Positions 1-8,360 are shown, counted from the first letter of the stretch. The stretch is 8,634 bases of DNA from Ferruginibacter sp. (GCA_030831725.1 JAURKN010000192.1:1-8634), one strand, 5' to 3'. The notes: generated from the letters alone by a model not told the origin. Program-made: numbers and translations.

Positions 1-321
1 AGACGGATTTGTAGAAACAAGCCTGATCTTATATTGAGAAGCGAATAAAAGTCCTGCAGGCACAACAACTGAGATTGTACCGGATGAGACAGAAGCTTGA
101 CTTCCAAGATTTACGGGTGATGAAAACGAACCGTTGTTATCGCTCAGTTGAACAATAAACGTGTTTCCAATATTGAAAGTTCCTGTTATTGAGTATGGGA
201 CATGAACAGTTGCACCAGAACAGAACTGCCCTTCCAGAGGCAATACCGTTATGGTTTGCGAAAAGGTGCCGAATGAAAACACCAATCCAAAAAGCAATAA
301 GAGAAAAGCCCTTGCTTGCAT
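1..321 (-). CDS. N-terminal part of a secreted, Ig-like surface protein (cut by window edge)
   Basis: An open frame runs leftwards from an ATG at 321-319 to base 1 without a stop, giving the first 107 residues; the rest lies outside the window. The start is well fixed: an in-frame TGA sits at 342-340 and there is no other ATG between. Residues 1-21 form a signal peptide (MQARAFLLLLFGLVFSFG, then TFSQ), with likely cleavage before Gln22. Residues 23-107 match in pattern a domain common in long Bacteroidota surface proteins: a conserved Cys (FCSGA), then GTFNIGNTF, VQLSD, GSF, VPAG and YKIRLVSTNP. Such proteins are usually very long, repetitive and end in a T9SS sorting domain; that part cannot be seen here. 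It lies 282 bases downstream of porU2 on the same strand, so it may be a T9SS client, which is inference. Exact function is unknown. Confidence 0.8.
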   Translation of the reverse strand, partial: MQARAFLLLLFGLVFSFGTFSQTITVLPLEGQFCSGATVHVPYSITGTFNIGNTFIVQLSDNNGSFSSPVNLGSQASVSSGTISVVVPAGLLFASQYKIRLVSTNPS

Positions 322-603
322 GTAAGAATTCTGTCCTGCTCAACTCATAGAGTGAGCCGTCTGTTTAGTACTAATTAAAGGTAAAACTGACCAAATCAGC
401 ATGTTATTAACAGACTCTTGCAAAGGCAAAATGTCCTGTAATTTACCGGCAGCTTGTATTAGGGTTTGAATCGATTGCTTAAAATTATGATTATTTACAT
501 AAAACAATGCATAATTCGCTCTAACTTAATATACGGGGTCGAAAATTCAAAATGAATCCTCTATTTGTTTTACACAATGCGAGAACTAATAATATATTGA
601 TTA
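322..603. other. Intergenic region between porU2 and the surface-protein gene
   Basis: These 282 bases hold no credible gene. On the leftward strand I find no full TAnnTTTG box upstream of the gene starting at 321, and no GC-rich hairpin with a T tract after the porU2 stop, so neither a promoter nor a terminator can be assigned. Two weak symmetric sites are visible: TGTTA-T-TAACA at 402-412 and the pair AATTATG (483-489) / CATAATT (510-516), separated by 20 bases. Both are AT-rich and could be chance. Confidence 0.6.
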
Positions 604-3600
604 TCATCGCATTAAATACATTTTTCCATACCCCTTGTTGAAAAATCGGTCTGTTTCCTCCCCTTGTGACCGGTATTTATCCAAAGATTTGCCGTTCAGA
701 TTGGTTAAAACCCTGTATAAATAGACCCCATTTCCAAGTCGTTGACCATACATGTCGGTACCATCCCATTTGTATTGGGTGATATTTCTGCCGATATGAA
801 TCGGGCCAAGTTCGTCTTTCAATATCTCTTTTACAATTTTTCCTGTGACCGTTAAAATCTGTATCCTGATGTTCTGCGGTATTTGACTTCCAGTAAGCGT
901 AAATACGAATGCCGTAGAGCTGGTAAAAGGATTGGGATAATTCAACAGATTTGAAATCATGGCCTTGGTGATGACTGAAAATGCGGTTCTGTGTTCTAAG
1001 CTTCCCGTCTGATTTCCGGCAGCATCTTTACCTGATATCATAAGTTCATAATCTCCATCTTCTGTAAAAACAGGATCCAATTCAATTTTGGCTTCGTTCA
1101 CACCACTTGCCAGATTTGCAGGTATAAACCTCATGGTATCCCCAAAATGCATATTCTGAATCGTTTGATCGGGATAACGGATTTTAACGCTGATCAATGA
1201 TGTATCCTTAAGCTCCATGAATCTATTCTCATCTTTAAGTGAAATTCTGATTTGCGGTTTCCCGGATACAATGTCTTTGTTCAATATGTGAACTCCATCA
1301 AAAGTAACATCCAACAATGGGTTGTAAAGATCGCTTCTTACATGAAAATTTTTGAAGAGCACATTGTTGAAATGAAACTTCTCTCTTTGGTCATTATCGG
1401 GATTAAATTCTATAAACAGAATATTGTTACCAGACAAATCACTTGTTTCTACCCTATACTCTGCCAATAAAGTATCACCAGCCAATAATAGCTTTCTTTC
1501 AGGCAATGAAATGGTCTGTGTTTGATTATTCCTGTCTGTGATTTTTATTTTTACAGCCATCAAACTGTCGAATGGTGTTTCGCTGATGTTCTTAAATGCG
1601 ATTTTAAAAACAAGAGGTTCTCCCTGATCCAAGCTATCTTTAAAATTAAATTGTATGGAAGGTGCTATTGCTCCTTCGGGTACATAATTCGCATTGATTC
1701 GAAGATATTTGAGTTGTGATGGCGTAACAAAACGACTATCCTTGATGTTCATTTTTATCTTCAAGAAAGGAAATTCGCGGGCATCAACATATTGCAGACT
1801 GCTATCCAAAGCCGGGTATTGCTGTCCTAGCCAAACTGATGTACCATCATTCCTAATTCCCCAAACCTGAAGCTTTACCGTATCCGTGATTTGAATTTCC
1901 CTTGCTTTACCATCCCAATGTAAGGATGTCCAAGACGATGCAGGTCCGAATACAGGTGATTCTATCACTCCTTCTGTCGAGATGGTGTTCAATTCGAATG
2001 TCTGATCGATATAACTTGAATCTGTTTGTCCGACAACTTGAGTTGGAATGAAGTTTGGATTATTCTTTTTGAAGAAAAATAAAAAAGGAATGTTTTTGGT
2101 GAAACTGTCAACTGATGTAAAACCTAATCCTTTCAGTTTATGATATAATGACTGTCCGCTTCCCAAAAAGCTTGTATCTGCTTGCCAGTTGCGGATAAAT
2201 GTTCTGTTTCTATTATTGCCAAAATGAGTTATTGCAATGTAATAACCATCCGGCACTGAATCTATGAAATCCATGGCTCTTTTTCTGGAAACCGGATCAC
2301 TGATTTTGAATTCAAAAAAAGCCCTCGTGGTATCCGTAGGTGTAGCTGAATTCTGACAGACCTGTCTGCTGCCGAATAAACCATTGCTTGCATTCACATT
2401 CCTGTTTCTCCATGTAGCCAGTGTGACAGTATCGAAAACATAAAACTGCAGATTGTTTTCCATGGTGTCTCTTGGTCTCCATAGAGTAGCGCATCCCCAT
2501 AGTTCTATTTGATTGAAATCCAAATTCACATTCACCCTGTCATAATCGTAAAAAGGGAAAAGTCCATTCCGGAAAATAAGATTTTTGGGCTGTTGCCTAA
2601 AACTGAAAATGCGATTATCTTCCAAAGTGATGTCGGAATAATTAGACTTTTTCCATTGAAAATAATGAGACTGATTGAATCCTGGACCACTACCCTGCAG
2701 ATAAACAAAAGAACTTGTGTTCCATATCACAGGTGTGGTATTTTGAGGAATCATGGCCACCCTCCAATAATAAACCATGCTGTCTGTAAATGTCAAATTG
2801 GACGGATTGAACTCCACCAATCCTCCGACAGCAGATTGGTTATATGTTTTTTTAAAGGCTGAATTGAAATTTTCTGTTGTATCGATTTCCATCACCACAT
2901 CACGTGAACCGCTTAATGGATTTGCAGTACTCGCAGAAAAAGTTATGTTTTGTCTGTTGACAATGGAAAAATCATACGGATACACTGGCCTTAACTCGTC
3001 CTCAAAAATGTAAAAATCTTTCACAACAATATTGTTTGTCTCTGATGACTCGTCATAACGCAAATCTTCATCCAATTGAATCGTGATTTGATTGAGTCCT
3101 TTATCTGTATTGGGAGAAATATCAACGGTAAATTCGACAGAATCGCGGTTTTTGATTGGCCTGAAATTGCCATGATACAGGATTTCAATACTGTCATTGG
3201 GTTTCTTTCTTTTGATGCTAAGCATCACGGAATCGTTTATCGCCTTACCAATGTTGAACAGATCGACCTTCAATTTGAATCGACTATCCGCAACCGTTAT
3301 GATGTTAGGGGAAATTCTTACAGAAGATTCTTCAACAGCCAAATCCGGTTTTGAAAATGAGTTTATTTTTAATGCAGGATCTCCATGAAGATTGATTTCC
3401 TCAAGATGTATTCTGCTGAAATATTCGAGATTCGAGTTTTCTCCACCAAGCTGACGTATCACATCTGAAATCTGGTTCCCGATGGTATTTCCATACATGC
3501 TCAAAGACATGGCCTGATACAAGGCTGTGTTGTAAATATTCAAGAAAGGAGGTATACCAAAATGAGTATCGGCAAGAAAACCAATACTGCCACGAGATGG

Positions 3601-5703
3601 CGCCAAAACATATTTTTCCGAAATGGTCATGTTTCCCGATGTCCTCAGTGGATCAAAAATGTAATAGTTACCGGCACTGCATCCACTGACATTGAAAAAA
3701 GGATATTTGCCTGCGCTGTTATAAATATCCGGATTACTCAGATTGAATTCGAAGGTATTGGCTGAGGAGTGTCCAAAATAACCGATCAATCCGATTCCTT
3801 CTTCAAATAATTCACCTATCCTTTGACTGCTGGCTTGCTGAACTGCTCCGGTAGAGGTTTTAGTGAATGTCTCCGTCCAACCACCAAATGCAGAATCCTC
3901 AATGATTCTCTCATATCCTTGCATATAAGCTTTAAAAGCATTGTTCTCACTTGTATCTCTCCCCCCTGCTACGTGAAGTACATTTTTCATCCAAGCTTTT
4001 TCAGAGATGGTATTCACTGATGATTGCTGGGCTGATTCATATTCTATCATTTTGTTCAAATAATCCCTCACTTCATCACCATTGACTGCACCAAGTCTGC
4101 CAACAGGGAAAATAGGTGATACAATACCCGGCTCACTGACAAGCAGAATATCAGATGCCGGCCAGCCAAATGAAGGCACCAGATTCAATTTGTCTGTTGC
4201 AGAATTGTTTTCATTGTTTTTCGCATCAAAATAACTCATCCCTCTTCCGATAATGAAAACATAATTCGGTGTTTGGAAAAAATGCTGCTTGGCATAACGA
4301 ACAAAATCCCTGATTGCAGCGGGATTATTTTTTATTCCAAAACCAAACTGGTCGATTAGTTGTTGGGTATTATAAATTTTCGGATTGAATCCGCCTCCTG
4401 CTGTAGTGCTTCTGTATTGTTTGTATGCCTCTACAGGATTGGCCCCTGAAGCGTCAGTAAAAAGTGACGGGTGTGTAATAATCAAGTAATTTCCTTGATT
4501 TTGCACATCATCAAAATCAATAAATGTCACAGACTCTGCATTGTTAACCAGATTCACATCAGATTGGCTGGTGAGTATAAAATCTTTCGCGGTTGCAGAA
4601 GGAGGCAACAAAAATTTCACAACACCCGGAGTGGATGCGATTTCACCAACATATCTAAACCCTTCGGTCATATCATACAAGATGGGAGCGATAGAGCCAT
4701 AATTGAAATTTGCGATTTCGAGGTAATTCCCGTTTGAGGATGGTTCTAATTCGAAAGCAAATTGTTTTGCTCCGGAGAAATTAAAGGTTGAAGGATAACG
4801 CAATCCTATTCTGGAAACAACTATCCGGTCAAACGCATTGGTAGATGTTGAGTTTACGGCAATCTGCACACTATTCGGATTGGTGATCAGGCTGATTGGA
4901 AGGTTTATGATCTCAGCCTTTCTTTGATCGAAGTAAGACATCACATAAGCACCGCTGTATGGTGCGGCAGTAATTTCAGTCTGATTGACCTTGATTTTTA
5001 AATTGCGTGTGTTGGGCGCAGCCCCTGCCGCATGTACCCTGACAGAAAACGTATTTACAGGTCCGTTCGCATAAAGATTCAATCCTGAAAAAGTTCTGAC
5101 GAGATCTGATGCCGGTGAAACATTTGGACTTGACCATCCTTCTCCTTGATCGTAGGAAGATGAATACACATATTCTCCAACTGCTCTGGCTTCTCCCCTA
5201 TTCAACTGTGATTTGTAATAGAAATCCAATTCACGCATAAAAAAGGGTTCAGGTGTTCTGCTGGAAGGCGCTGCATTCACGACATTCTGAAATCGAAGAT
5301 GATTGCCCGAACTGCTCACCGTCAGAAAATAACATGATGTGTCTGTTTCCAGACTATACTTATCCGACAATTGCAACTCTGGTGTTCTGTACAATGTATT
5401 GTCGGGCTTCCCGTCGTTCATCAATCCCCAGAATTCGATAAAGCCTCCTGAAGCTAGTGGCGTTCCAGACACTGAAGTATACAACCTTACTTCCTTCCCA
5501 TTTCTAAAAAGTTGAAAATGATCAGCATTCACATTCGATAATCCCAATGCGTTAATTGTTGAGAAAGGAATTCTGCAAATGGTATCCTTGTTCAGTTTGA
5601 ATTTGAAGTAAGGCTGAGAAAGATCAATCCATGAATTGTTCAGCTGCGCCTTTGATTGAAAGGCAAGCGACAACAGAAAAAAGATGATGATTTTCCTTGA
5701 CAT
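604..5703 (-). CDS. porU2: PorU2-type C25 cysteine peptidase, putative T9SS sortase
   Basis: Encodes 1699 residues. A signal peptide occupies residues 1-19 (cleavage SKA|Q). The N-terminal beta region (about 25-460) precedes a gingipain-fold C25 peptidase domain at about 400-780. Visible there are FIIGRG (483-488), PVGRLG (533-538), the catalytic His645 in GYFGHSS, the catalytic Cys675 in NVSGCSAG, and LHGDPALKIN at 772-781. After it come a CARDB-like domain (about 786-895), an Fn3-like stretch ending in YYWRV (905-1002), a long unassigned region, a second CARDB-like domain (about 1347-1455), an Ig-like domain, and a C-terminal T9SS/FlgD-like domain from 1585 (NYPNPF; WDGTD; NGVYLYR). By analogy with PorU it would cleave and anchor T9SS cargo at the outer membrane, working with PorV2 encoded 12 bases upstream. 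It is much longer than P. gingivalis PorU (about 1150 residues). PorU2 rather than PorU is favoured by size, tail and partner; activity is inferred. The start has no Shine-Dalgarno sequence. Confidence 0.85.
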   Translation of the reverse strand: MSRKIIIFFLLSLAFQSKAQLNNSWIDLSQPYFKFKLNKDTICRIPFSTINALGLSNVNADHFQLFRNGKEVRLYTSVSGTPLASGGFIEFWGLMNDGKPDNTLYRTPELQLSDKYSLETDTSCYFLTVSSSGNHLRFQNVVNAAPSSRTPEPFFMRELDFYYKSQLNRGEARAVGEYVYSSSYDQGEGWSSPNVSPASDLVRTFSGLNLYANGPVNTFSVRVHAAGAAPNTRNLKIKVNQTEITAAPYSGAYVMSYFDQRKAEIINLPISLITNPNSVQIAVNSTSTNAFDRIVVSRIGLRYPSTFNFSGAKQFAFELEPSSNGNYLEIANFNYGSIAPILYDMTEGFRYVGEIASTPGVVKFLLPPSATAKDFILTSQSDVNLVNNAESVTFIDFDDVQNQGNYLIITHPSLFTDASGANPVEAYKQYRSTTAGGGFNPKIYNTQQLIDQFGFGIKNNPAAIRDFVRYAKQHFFQTPNYVFIIGRGMSYFDAKNNENNSATDKLNLVPSFGWPASDILLVSEPGIVSPIFPVGRLGAVNGDEVRDYLNKMIEYESAQQSSVNTISEKAWMKNVLHVAGGRDTSENNAFKAYMQGYERIIEDSAFGGWTETFTKTSTGAVQQASSQRIGELFEEGIGLIGYFGHSSANTFEFNLSNPDIYNSAGKYPFFNVSGCSAGNYYIFDPLRTSGNMTISEKYVLAPSRGSIGFLADTHFGIPPFLNIYNTALYQAMSLSMYGNTIGNQISDVIRQLGGENSNLEYFSRIHLEEINLHGDPALKINSFSKPDLAVEESSVRISPNIITVADSRFKLKVDLFNIGKAINDSVMLSIKRKKPNDSIEILYHGNFRPIKNRDSVEFTVDISPNTDKGLNQITIQLDEDLRYDESSETNNIVVKDFYIFEDELRPVYPYDFSIVNRQNITFSASTANPLSGSRDVVMEIDTTENFNSAFKKTYNQSAVGGLVEFNPSNLTFTDSMVYYWRVAMIPQNTTPVIWNTSSFVYLQGSGPGFNQSHYFQWKKSNYSDITLEDNRIFSFRQQPKNLIFRNGLFPFYDYDRVNVNLDFNQIELWGCATLWRPRDTMENNLQFYVFDTVTLATWRNRNVNASNGLFGSRQVCQNSATPTDTTRAFFEFKISDPVSRKRAMDFIDSVPDGYYIAITHFGNNRNRTFIRNWQADTSFLGSGQSLYHKLKGLGFTSVDSFTKNIPFLFFFKKNNPNFIPTQVVGQTDSSYIDQTFELNTISTEGVIESPVFGPASSWTSLHWDGKAREIQITDTVKLQVWGIRNDGTSVWLGQQYPALDSSLQYVDAREFPFLKIKMNIKDSRFVTPSQLKYLRINANYVPEGAIAPSIQFNFKDSLDQGEPLVFKIAFKNISETPFDSLMAVKIKITDRNNQTQTISLPERKLLLAGDTLLAEYRVETSDLSGNNILFIEFNPDNDQREKFHFNNVLFKNFHVRSDLYNPLLDVTFDGVHILNKDIVSGKPQIRISLKDENRFMELKDTSLISVKIRYPDQTIQNMHFGDTMRFIPANLASGVNEAKIELDPVFTEDGDYELMISGKDAAGNQTGSLEHRTAFSVITKAMISNLLNYPNPFTSSTAFVFTLTGSQIPQNIRIQILTVTGKIVKEILKDELGPIHIGRNITQYKWDGTDMYGQRLGNGVYLYRVLTNLNGKSLDKYRSQGEETDRFFNKGYGKMYLMR

Positions 5704-5715
5704 GATTGATTCGGA

Positions 5716-6861
5716 TTAAGGTGATTTTTTTTCGTCTTTGCGGATCAAATTCAAACGGAGTGAAAAAACGTGCGAATACAAGGGATTTTCCTGATTGGCC
5801 AGATTGGTAAGCGCATAGTCCAGCGTGAGGTTTTTATAAACAAATCCAGTACCGATGCTGGGCTGGAATATCCATACTTTTCTCTGATTCAAGGTGTCTG
5901 AATCAGCGAGTCCTTTTTGAAAATTTCCTATCCCTGCCCTCACAAAGAAAATCTTGTTCAATGAAGCTTCTACTCCTGCTCTGGGATCTATGTTGAAAAG
6001 ATTGCTTTTGATCAAAGTGTTTCTTTTTCCATCGATTGTCATCTCTGCATTGAACTCACCCCACAAGGTTATTTTTTTATATTCAAGCAATTTTCTTGTA
6101 GCACCCAAGAGCATTCTGGGTGAAGTAATTTCTGTGGATTGAACAGGAATGCTGTTGTTCGTCAGATAGAGCACTTGTTTCTCTCTTTCTGTGAAATTAA
6201 AACTCCATGCATTGAAAGTGGATGTTGCATCTCTAAGAACCGCACCAATTTTCCACTTATCTGTAGATGCAGAAAAAGAGGCATCCAAACCGTATCCCCA
6301 TGCTTTTGCAAAACTTCCGACTTTTCGATAAATCACTTTCGCATTCGCTCCCCAACTTATTTCAACATTCCGAATCGGTTTTACTTTTCTGGCGTATGAA
6401 AAAATAACGGCATGATCTGCTGATGAGAAAGACTGAATATTATTGTAATTCAAACTACCATCGGGCTCAACCAAAAAAAGAGTATTTGGAATGTCGTCTA
6501 TGGCAAATCGGAGAAAAGAAACACCAAGTGTACTTTTTTTATCTGCAAGTGGAAGTGCGAGTGACAAAAAATCATATTTGGCGATACCGGCAAAATAATC
6601 CGCATGCATCACTGCTACTTGAGGATGATCCTGAATATAAACCAAGCGAGAAGGATTCCAATATCCTGCAGTGGCATCCATAACAGAAGCAACCTGTGCA
6701 TTACCCATGGACAAGCCTCTAGCACCAGCTCCGATTTGCAGGAATTCATTGGAATATTTCCTGAATTGACCAATGGCATTTTGATCTGCGAGCAGGCAAA
6801 TCATAAAAAAGCAAATGATTGTTTTGCTTTTACAGGTTTCATTTTGACGGGTCTTCGGCAT
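5716..6861 (-). CDS. porV2: PorV/PorQ family outer-membrane beta-barrel protein (PorV2)
   Basis: Predicted outer-membrane barrel of the FadL-like PorV/PorQ family; PorV is the T9SS component that binds cargo sorting domains and hands them to the PorU sortase. From the ATG at 6861 the protein has 381 residues. A basic start (MPKTRQ...KSK) and hydrophobic core (TIICFFMICLLA) form a signal peptide with likely cleavage AIG|Q at residue 31. The mature start carries the family signature: FLQIGAGARGLSMGNAQVA, then DATAGYWNPSRL, followed by alternating beta-strand pattern to the last strand YSHVFSLRLNL. The frame opens 27 codons further upstream (ATG at 6942), but that extension puts about 40 residues before the hydrophobic core and is unlikely; an ATG at 6867 is also possible. 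It lies directly upstream of porU2, the usual pairing for these families. Family assignment is strong; the '2' paralogue label is less certain. Confidence 0.83.
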   Translation of the reverse strand: MPKTRQNETCKSKTIICFFMICLLADQNAIGQFRKYSNEFLQIGAGARGLSMGNAQVASVMDATAGYWNPSRLVYIQDHPQVAVMHADYFAGIAKYDFLSLALPLADKKSTLGVSFLRFAIDDIPNTLFLVEPDGSLNYNNIQSFSSADHAVIFSYARKVKPIRNVEISWGANAKVIYRKVGSFAKAWGYGLDASFSASTDKWKIGAVLRDATSTFNAWSFNFTEREKQVLYLTNNSIPVQSTEITSPRMLLGATRKLLEYKKITLWGEFNAEMTIDGKRNTLIKSNLFNIDPRAGVEASLNKIFFVRAGIGNFQKGLADSDTLNQRKVWIFQPSIGTGFVYKNLTLDYALTNLANQENPLYSHVFSLRLNLIRKDEKKSP

Positions 6862-7016
6862 GGTCATCAAATTTATATCAAAATAAGGGGCTAAGAAAGT
6901 TTTGTTGAATATGAATTCCTGAACTTTCTTCATGAAAATCAAAAAGCTTAATCCCTAATCTGTCCGCTTTGGTTATTTTTGCCTAGTTTATCGAACATCA
7001 TCATCAAAAATTGGAT
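6862..7016. other. Divergent intergenic region between porV2 and tyrS
   Basis: These 155 bases must hold the start signals for both porV2 (leftward) and tyrS (rightward). A TATTTTTG box for tyrS is at 6974-6981. On the leftward strand a TAAATTTG (bases 6875-6868) matches the Bacteroidota -7 consensus, but it has no -33 partner and would place the transcript start almost on the ATG at 6861, so I do not call it a promoter. No SD-like sequence precedes either start. Confidence 0.5.
6974..6981 (+). promoter_or_regulatory. Candidate -7 box of the tyrS promoter
   Basis: TATTTTTG fits the Bacteroidota -7 consensus TAnnTTTG and would give a leader of roughly 30 bases before the ATG at 7017. The 11 bases 6973-6983 (TTATTTTTGCC) are identical to 8352-8362 in the tRNA-Gln promoter. 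No TTTG or TTG is found at the expected -33 distance, so this is a weaker case than the tRNA promoter. Confidence 0.45.
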
Positions 7017-8297
7017 ATGAACAACCTGATCCGGGAATTGAAATGGAGGGGTATGATTCAAGACATCATGCCGGGTACCGAAGAACAACTGAATAAGGAA
7101 ATGACAACCGCTTACGTAGGATTCGACCCTACTGCGGATAGTCTGCATATAGGCAGTCTGGTTCCTATCTTGCTTTTGGTTCACCTGCAAAAGGCCGGAC
7201 ATAAACCAATCGCCCTCGTTGGCGGTGCCACGGGAATGGTTGGAGACCCTAGCGGTAAAAGTGAAGAGAGAAACATGCTCAGTCTGGATGAACTTCAAAA
7301 AAACATCACAGGTGTTAGAAACCAGCTTGCCCGATTCCTGGATTTCAGTCCGGAGCGCACCAACGCAGCCGAATTGCTGAACAATTACGACTGGTTCAGC
7401 CCTATTTCATTTTTGGATTTCATCCGGGATGTCGGCAAACACATCACCGTCAATTACATGATGGCGAAAGACAGTGTAAAAAAAAGGCTTGAATCTGAAA
7501 ATGGCATGTCGTTTACCGAATTCTCCTATCAACTGGTTCAGGGATATGATTTTTACTGGCTGCATCAAAACTGGAACTGCAAAATGCAAATGGGAGGCAG
7601 TGACCAATGGGGAAACATCGTCACTGGAACAGAATTGATTCGTAGAAAAAATGGTGGTGAAGCATTTGCTTTCACCTGTCCTCTGATCAAAAAATCGGAC
7701 GGTGGTAAATTCGGTAAAACAGAAAAAGGGAACATCTGGCTAGACCCTTCAAAAACAAGCCCTTTCCAGTTTTATCAGTTTTGGCTGAATGCTTCTGATA
7801 CGGATGCGGAATCTTGGATTAAAATATTCACTTTCCTTGACGAAACCTTCATCGAAACGTTGATTGCAGAGCACCGTCAAAATCCATCCGCCAGATTGGT
7901 GCAAAAAAAATTAGCGGAGGAGTTGACTCGTTTTGTACATGGACAGGAGGAACTGGATAAATCAATAGAGACCACACAAAAACTGTTCTCTACATCTACG
8001 GTGTCTGCTACGGAGCTGAGTGTGGATGATTTGCAGAATATGGAAGGAATTGTAAAATCGTCATTTGACATATCCAGATTGGAAACGGGTATCGATATTC
8101 TCACCTTTTTGTCTGAAACCAAGGTTTTTGAAAGTAAAGGAGCCGCAAGAAAGATGATTCAAAACGGAGGCGTAAGTATAAATCGGAACAAGGTTACAGA
8201 CCCTAATTCCCTTTCTGAAAAGAATTGGCTGTTACACGGCAGATTTGTCTTGGTACAAGTCGGTAAAAAGAATTATTTCCTGATAGAATGTGATTAA
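7017..8297 (+). CDS. tyrS: Tyrosyl-tRNA synthetase (TyrRS)
   Basis: Cytoplasmic class I aminoacyl-tRNA synthetase that activates tyrosine with ATP and loads it onto tRNA-Tyr (EC 6.1.1.1). From the ATG at 7017 it has 426 residues, the usual bacterial length. Visible in order: YVGFDPTADSLHIGS (33-47) with the HIGH-type motif HIGS at 44-47; GGATGMVGDPSGKS (69-82); YQLVQGYDF (171-179) and GGSDQWGNI (193-201), which build the tyrosine pocket; the KMSKS-type loop KFGKT at 231-235; and a C-terminal S4 RNA-binding domain from about 365 (GAARKMIQNGGVSINRNKV). The frame can also be opened at a TTG two codons upstream (7011), but the ATG is the better start. There is no SD sequence; the leader is AT-rich. 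It is divergent from porV2. The neighbouring tRNA is Gln, not Tyr, and has its own promoter. No intrinsic terminator is seen after the stop. Confidence 0.97.
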   Translation: MNNLIRELKWRGMIQDIMPGTEEQLNKEMTTAYVGFDPTADSLHIGSLVPILLLVHLQKAGHKPIALVGGATGMVGDPSGKSEERNMLSLDELQKNITGVRNQLARFLDFSPERTNAAELLNNYDWFSPISFLDFIRDVGKHITVNYMMAKDSVKKRLESENGMSFTEFSYQLVQGYDFYWLHQNWNCKMQMGGSDQWGNIVTGTELIRRKNGGEAFAFTCPLIKKSDGGKFGKTEKGNIWLDPSKTSPFQFYQFWLNASDTDAESWIKIFTFLDETFIETLIAEHRQNPSARLVQKKLAEELTRFVHGQEELDKSIETTQKLFSTSTVSATELSVDDLQNMEGIVKSSFDISRLETGIDILTFLSETKVFESKGAARKMIQNGGVSINRNKVTDPNSLSEKNWLLHGRFVLVQVGKKNYFLIECD

Positions 8298-8329
8298 CTG
8301 AAGTTTTTTTCTGAAAGAATCCAAAAACT

Positions 8330-8360
8330 TTTGGAACATCTGTCTATTTGCTTATTTTTG
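8330..8360 (+). promoter_or_regulatory. Bacteroidota-type promoter for tRNA-Gln
   Basis: TTTG at 8330-8333 and TATTTTTG at 8353-8360 are 19 bases apart, a full match to the Bacteroidota housekeeping consensus (TTTG, about 19 bases, TAnnTTTG). Transcription would start near 8367, about 24 bases before the tRNA, which fits a short processed 5' leader. The -33 element lies inside the symmetric CCAAAA-AC-TTTTGG at 8321-8334. Confidence 0.75.

Larger units (their letters stand above)
1..6861 (-). other. Probable porV2-porU2 operon with a possible third downstream gene
   Basis: The porV2 stop (TAA, 5718-5716) and porU2 start (5703) are 12 bases apart on the same strand with no room for a promoter or terminator, so the two are very probably co-transcribed. 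The following gene (start 321) is separated by 282 bases; no terminator is visible there, so read-through is possible but unproven. Confidence 0.55.

Noticed and set aside
137..343. 68-codon leftward open frame over the left edge
   Set aside because: It lies out of frame within the better supported gene starting at 321, which has a signal peptide and a recognisable surface-protein domain; the 68-residue product resembles nothing.
1252..5441. Many 60-117 codon frames on the plus strand (and one minus-strand frame at 2312-2500) inside porU2
   Set aside because: Shadow frames of a continuous 1699-codon gene; their products show no domain pattern and no start signals.
6868..6875. TAAATTTG on the leftward strand as the porV2 promoter
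   Set aside because: Matches the -7 consensus but lacks a -33 element and would start transcription within a few bases of the ATG; short AT-rich matches are expected by chance.
5954..6894. Short plus-strand frames opposite porV2
   Set aside because: Antisense shadows of porV2 with low-complexity, unrecognisable products.
6862..6942. Long N-terminal form of porV2 starting at 6942
   Set aside because: It adds 27 residues before a normal signal peptide, burying the hydrophobic core about 40 residues in; a start at 6861 gives a standard signal peptide.
7011..7016. TTG start for tyrS two codons upstream
   Set aside because: ATG at 7017 fits the family start better, and there is no ribosome binding site favouring the TTG.
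6948..7298. 116-codon minus-strand frame across the tyrS start
   Set aside because: Antisense to the highly conserved N-terminus of tyrS and would occupy the divergent promoter region.
8321..8334. CCAAAAACTTTTGG as a terminator for tyrS
   Set aside because: Stem is AT-rich, the loop is only two bases, no T tract follows, and it overlaps the tRNA promoter.
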